Source of the DNA: Purshia tridentata
Taxonomy: Eukaryota; Streptophyta; Magnoliopsida; Rosales; Rosaceae
DNA: 33,112 nt
Assembly: GCA_003254885.1 (NCBI GenBank)
Contig: QANT01000991.1
Location: 1-33,112, forward strand
Direction: 5' to 3'
Shown here: positions 30,667-33,112 of the stretch, one piece after another
Numbering within the stretch: the stretch's first letter is position 1
How the letters are laid out: each line of letters starts with the position of its first letter
Notes under the pieces: generated by a model
Seen by the model: only the letters and a program-made list of their open reading frames with translations
Told to the model about the DNA's origin: nothing
Database searches by the model: none
Program-made: the position numbers and the translations under genes

Positions 30667-32769
30667 TCAGTCTCTCCACCTATGACCACAGTTGGGGTTG
30701 CAGCAAACAAAGAACAATGTCATACCCTCCTCTCCTCTAGCAGTTGCCTGCACACATGTAAGAAACTCATACCATTAGAAGAACTTCTAGAATATTACTC
30801 ACCATGGACCAGAAAAAGGTGGTTGAGAGGTTGCTAGTAGTGTTTTAGCAGTGTGGCCCTTCAAGGAGTGCAATTATACTAAGTAAACAAACTATGAAGT
30901 GCAGTTTATTGCTCATGACTAATCTGACTTTTCAAAATCGTATCACTGTATAACATAATAGACGTATTAACTCTTTATGGACATATATGAGCATAAAAAG
31001 GGTCTGCAGTCATACACCTCAAAATAAATAACAAATAATAATAATAAAGAAAGAAAAGAATCAGACTTCCCTATGTTTCGACTGTGGCAATTTACTCAAA
31101 GACAGACAGCAAATGTTTCAATGCCAGGTGGCCCTACCAGTATCTCTAGAAAAACACAAAACTAAGGATGAATTCAAGCAGAGCCTAGGCTGGTCGCACC
31201 AGGCTCAACTCATTTTAATGGATGGTTCCTAAATATTCAGTCAAAACCTGAAATGAAAGGCAAAAGCAATGATATATGAAGTGGTGTTACAATAACTTTT
31301 ATCAACGGAAATCTTTTTCCCTGATGCATTACTAAAGTGGCTGAACTAAGAGGTACAAGATTGATTGTTAAAATGTACAAACTATATTCTTAAATGTTAC
31401 TCAATTATGGGATTATTAAGCTAAATACTATCTATTAAATATCTTTAATGATGCATTAGGTAATAAGGTACATACTATATTCTAAGTCTTCATGAAGACC
31501 CAAAAGTCAAATGATAAAGGCTAAAAGCATCAAAAGTTTCATCCCTCGACTTAGTATGTGTTATGCCTTGTTAAAATGTTTAAGGTTATGTGCTTAAACA
31601 GCTTCTCTCTTGATATATATATATATATATAACCAAAAAATTAAATGAAAAAGGGATAACTAACAATAAAATTCACCACAACACATTGAGGATAGGTATT
31701 TAACCTGAAAGAAGACAGCTTCTCCATGCTTGCATTCAGCACAGCGTACGGCTTTAGTTCGAGGAAGAGTTGGATCTGCAGCTACATCCTGCAATATTTG
31801 AGTGCGTTCCCCAACAGAGTGATGCACCTCATTTCTATAGACACAATTGTTATCAGCAACCTCCTGCATTAAAAGAAAAACATAAAATCTAATAAATAAG
31901 CATATAAAACAGTGAAGAAGAGACCTATCAGAAATGTTACAACCCTATAGTACAGAAAAGTGGTTAGAGCACAGAAAAACCGGAAGACTGAAACTAGATT
32001 CTTGAAGGTGACTCTATATGAGACTTGGAGCATCTTTGGGTCGTCTTTTAAGTGGTTATTGAAATTAAAATTAAGCCAACAAACATATTTATAAGATTTC
32101 AGACCAAAAAAAAAAAAACATATTTATAAGATCATACAGAGTCGAAGGGTGTAAATCTTCAGATATTTTTTCCTGGTAGAAGCTTTTAGCATGACCCATA
32201 AAGAAAAAAAATAATGGAAAACCCTCCAAGGAGGTTATCAGAGTGAGACACAGTACTAAAAAAGACAGAATTTTTATAGCATTTCCATCCCCAAAAAGAA
32301 AAAGTTAAAAGTCCCCATGCTTCAGTTGAAGCTTTCCTCAGGTTATGACAAGTAATTATGTTAATCCTAGCTAAGTGAGATTATGATGCATTAAGGCAAC
32401 CACAGCACTAAGCAGAAGAGCAATGGGGAAATTTGAATCCATATTACATGTAGGCATGTGGGTTTCACTCTAAAATTACAGACTTTGAAAACATACCACG
32501 CAAAATATTATTAGAGAAAAATCAATGAGAAATGGAGAGAACGAGCGACCTGGTGATCGCAGTTGCGGCATGCATAGAGAAGGATCTTCTGGTCCTTGTC
32601 CTCCTTTGGGTACAGAATGTTGTTGCTAAAAAACACGAAATCAAATTAAGATTTTACAAAAATTAAACTCACAACAAATATTTAAAAAAAAAAAATCACT
32701 TGTTGTGTATGATGACGACGACGGTTTAGGGTTTACTAACCATTCGCGGCAAAATTTCATGGTACTCAT
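30667..32769 (-). CDS. NRPB9: DNA-directed RNA polymerase II (and IV/V) subunit RPB9
   Basis: Four coding exons on the minus strand: 32769-32741, 32625-32550, 31863-31705 and 30747-30667. All have GT-AG borders, and phases join to 114 residues, the usual length of plant NRPB9. The N-terminal zinc ribbon uses Cys7 and Cys10 (CREC) with Cys29 and Cys32 (CRNC). The C-terminal TFIIS-like ribbon uses Cys76 and Cys79 (CAEC) with Cys103 and Cys108 (VCCNPNC), followed by GHRWRD at the end. RPB9 sits at the edge of the polymerase, affecting start-site choice, fidelity and TFIIS action. In plants it is shared by Pol II, IV and V (family knowledge). Three introns (115, 686 and 957 bp) make the gene about 2.1 kb. 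Nothing is broken. Confidence 0.96.
31613..31631. repeat. (AT)n microsatellite in RPB9 intron 3
   Basis: About nine AT units lie in the 957-bp intron, close to the donor side of exon 3 on the minus strand. Confidence 0.85.
32725..32734 (-). promoter_or_regulatory. Telo-box in RPB9 intron 1
   Basis: AAACCCTAAA on the minus strand starts six bases after the first splice donor. Telo-boxes are typical of plant promoters and leaders of genes for transcription and translation machinery, where Telo-box-binding factors act (established knowledge). An effect from this intronic position is inferred. Confidence 0.5.
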
Positions 32770-33112
32770 GTTGGAAAGCTTGAGTTTGGGGTTTTGAGGC
32801 GCTCTCTGTGTTTTGGTTGTTCGCTTGGGAGTTGGGAATGGCGGGCTCTCTATGCACTCCTCATACAGACCTTTCTGGCGGCACTTGATGCTTCGATGCT
32901 ACTCAACAATTTTAACTTTAACTGCCCCCCCAAAAAAAAAAAAAGAAAGAAAGGATTTTAAGGGTATTTTGGATACATTCGAAACTTCGAGGCCTAAAAA
33001 GTAAAACCCCAAAGCCCCATTATATTTTTGATTTTTTGAAAAATTGAGAATACACATTATTTTATCTATAAACAAAAAGGTTAATTGATTTTAAATACCA
33101 AATTTCAATAAT
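32770..33112. other. RPB9 leader, promoter and window end
   Basis: Upstream of the RPB9 start codon. No TATA box is evident, in keeping with a housekeeping promoter. A run of C and A residues lies at about 32926-32945. No further gene is visible before the window ends. Confidence 0.45.

Overview
This is nuclear DNA from a flowering plant, most likely a eudicot and possibly a woody rosid such as a member of the Rosaceae. That family-level guess is impression, not proof. The grounds for a plant are a GRAS transcription factor pair, a GH17 glucanase with a vacuolar-type tail, plant-type GT-AG introns in AT-rich sequence, and many short inverted-repeat transposon relics. Two unresolved bases (584 and 7629) show this is a draft assembly.

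Layout. 1-1990: intergenic, with three small inverted-repeat elements. 1991-3790 and 5381-6769: two tandem, intronless GRAS genes on the + strand. The first has a long acidic N-terminal region; the second is little more than a GRAS domain with a basic tail. 7760-9130: a three-exon TenA-like (TENA-E) thiamin-salvage gene on +, with a G-box and three site II-like motifs upstream. 9769-10019: a broken, Pro/Tyr/Gly-rich coding fragment on -. 10640-11018: a long fold-back element. 12037-13273: a two-exon beta-1,3-glucanase of the vacuolar class I type on -. 13274-16100: intergenic, with no gene seen.

17459-29323: a large + strand gene whose 23 coding exons I joined in frame to 1,760 residues. It encodes the plant counterpart of animal PHIP/BRWD: an N-terminal BRWD/PHIP module, about eight WD40 repeats with a CUL4-DDB1 (DWD) motif, a long basic and acidic linker, a Tudor-like module, and a shortened, atypical bromodomain. 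Its introns hold a decayed LINE and two adjacent MITEs. 30667-32769: RNA polymerase subunit 9 (RPB9) on -, four coding exons, 114 residues, with a telo-box just inside intron 1.

The genes do not form a pathway or cluster; this is an ordinary plant neighbourhood except for the tandem GRAS duplication. I found no new biological system. The best leads are the BRWD-like protein, which lacks the normal acetyl-lysine anchor, the unequal GRAS pair, and several apparently unnamed MITE families, two of them with possible relatives elsewhere in the window.
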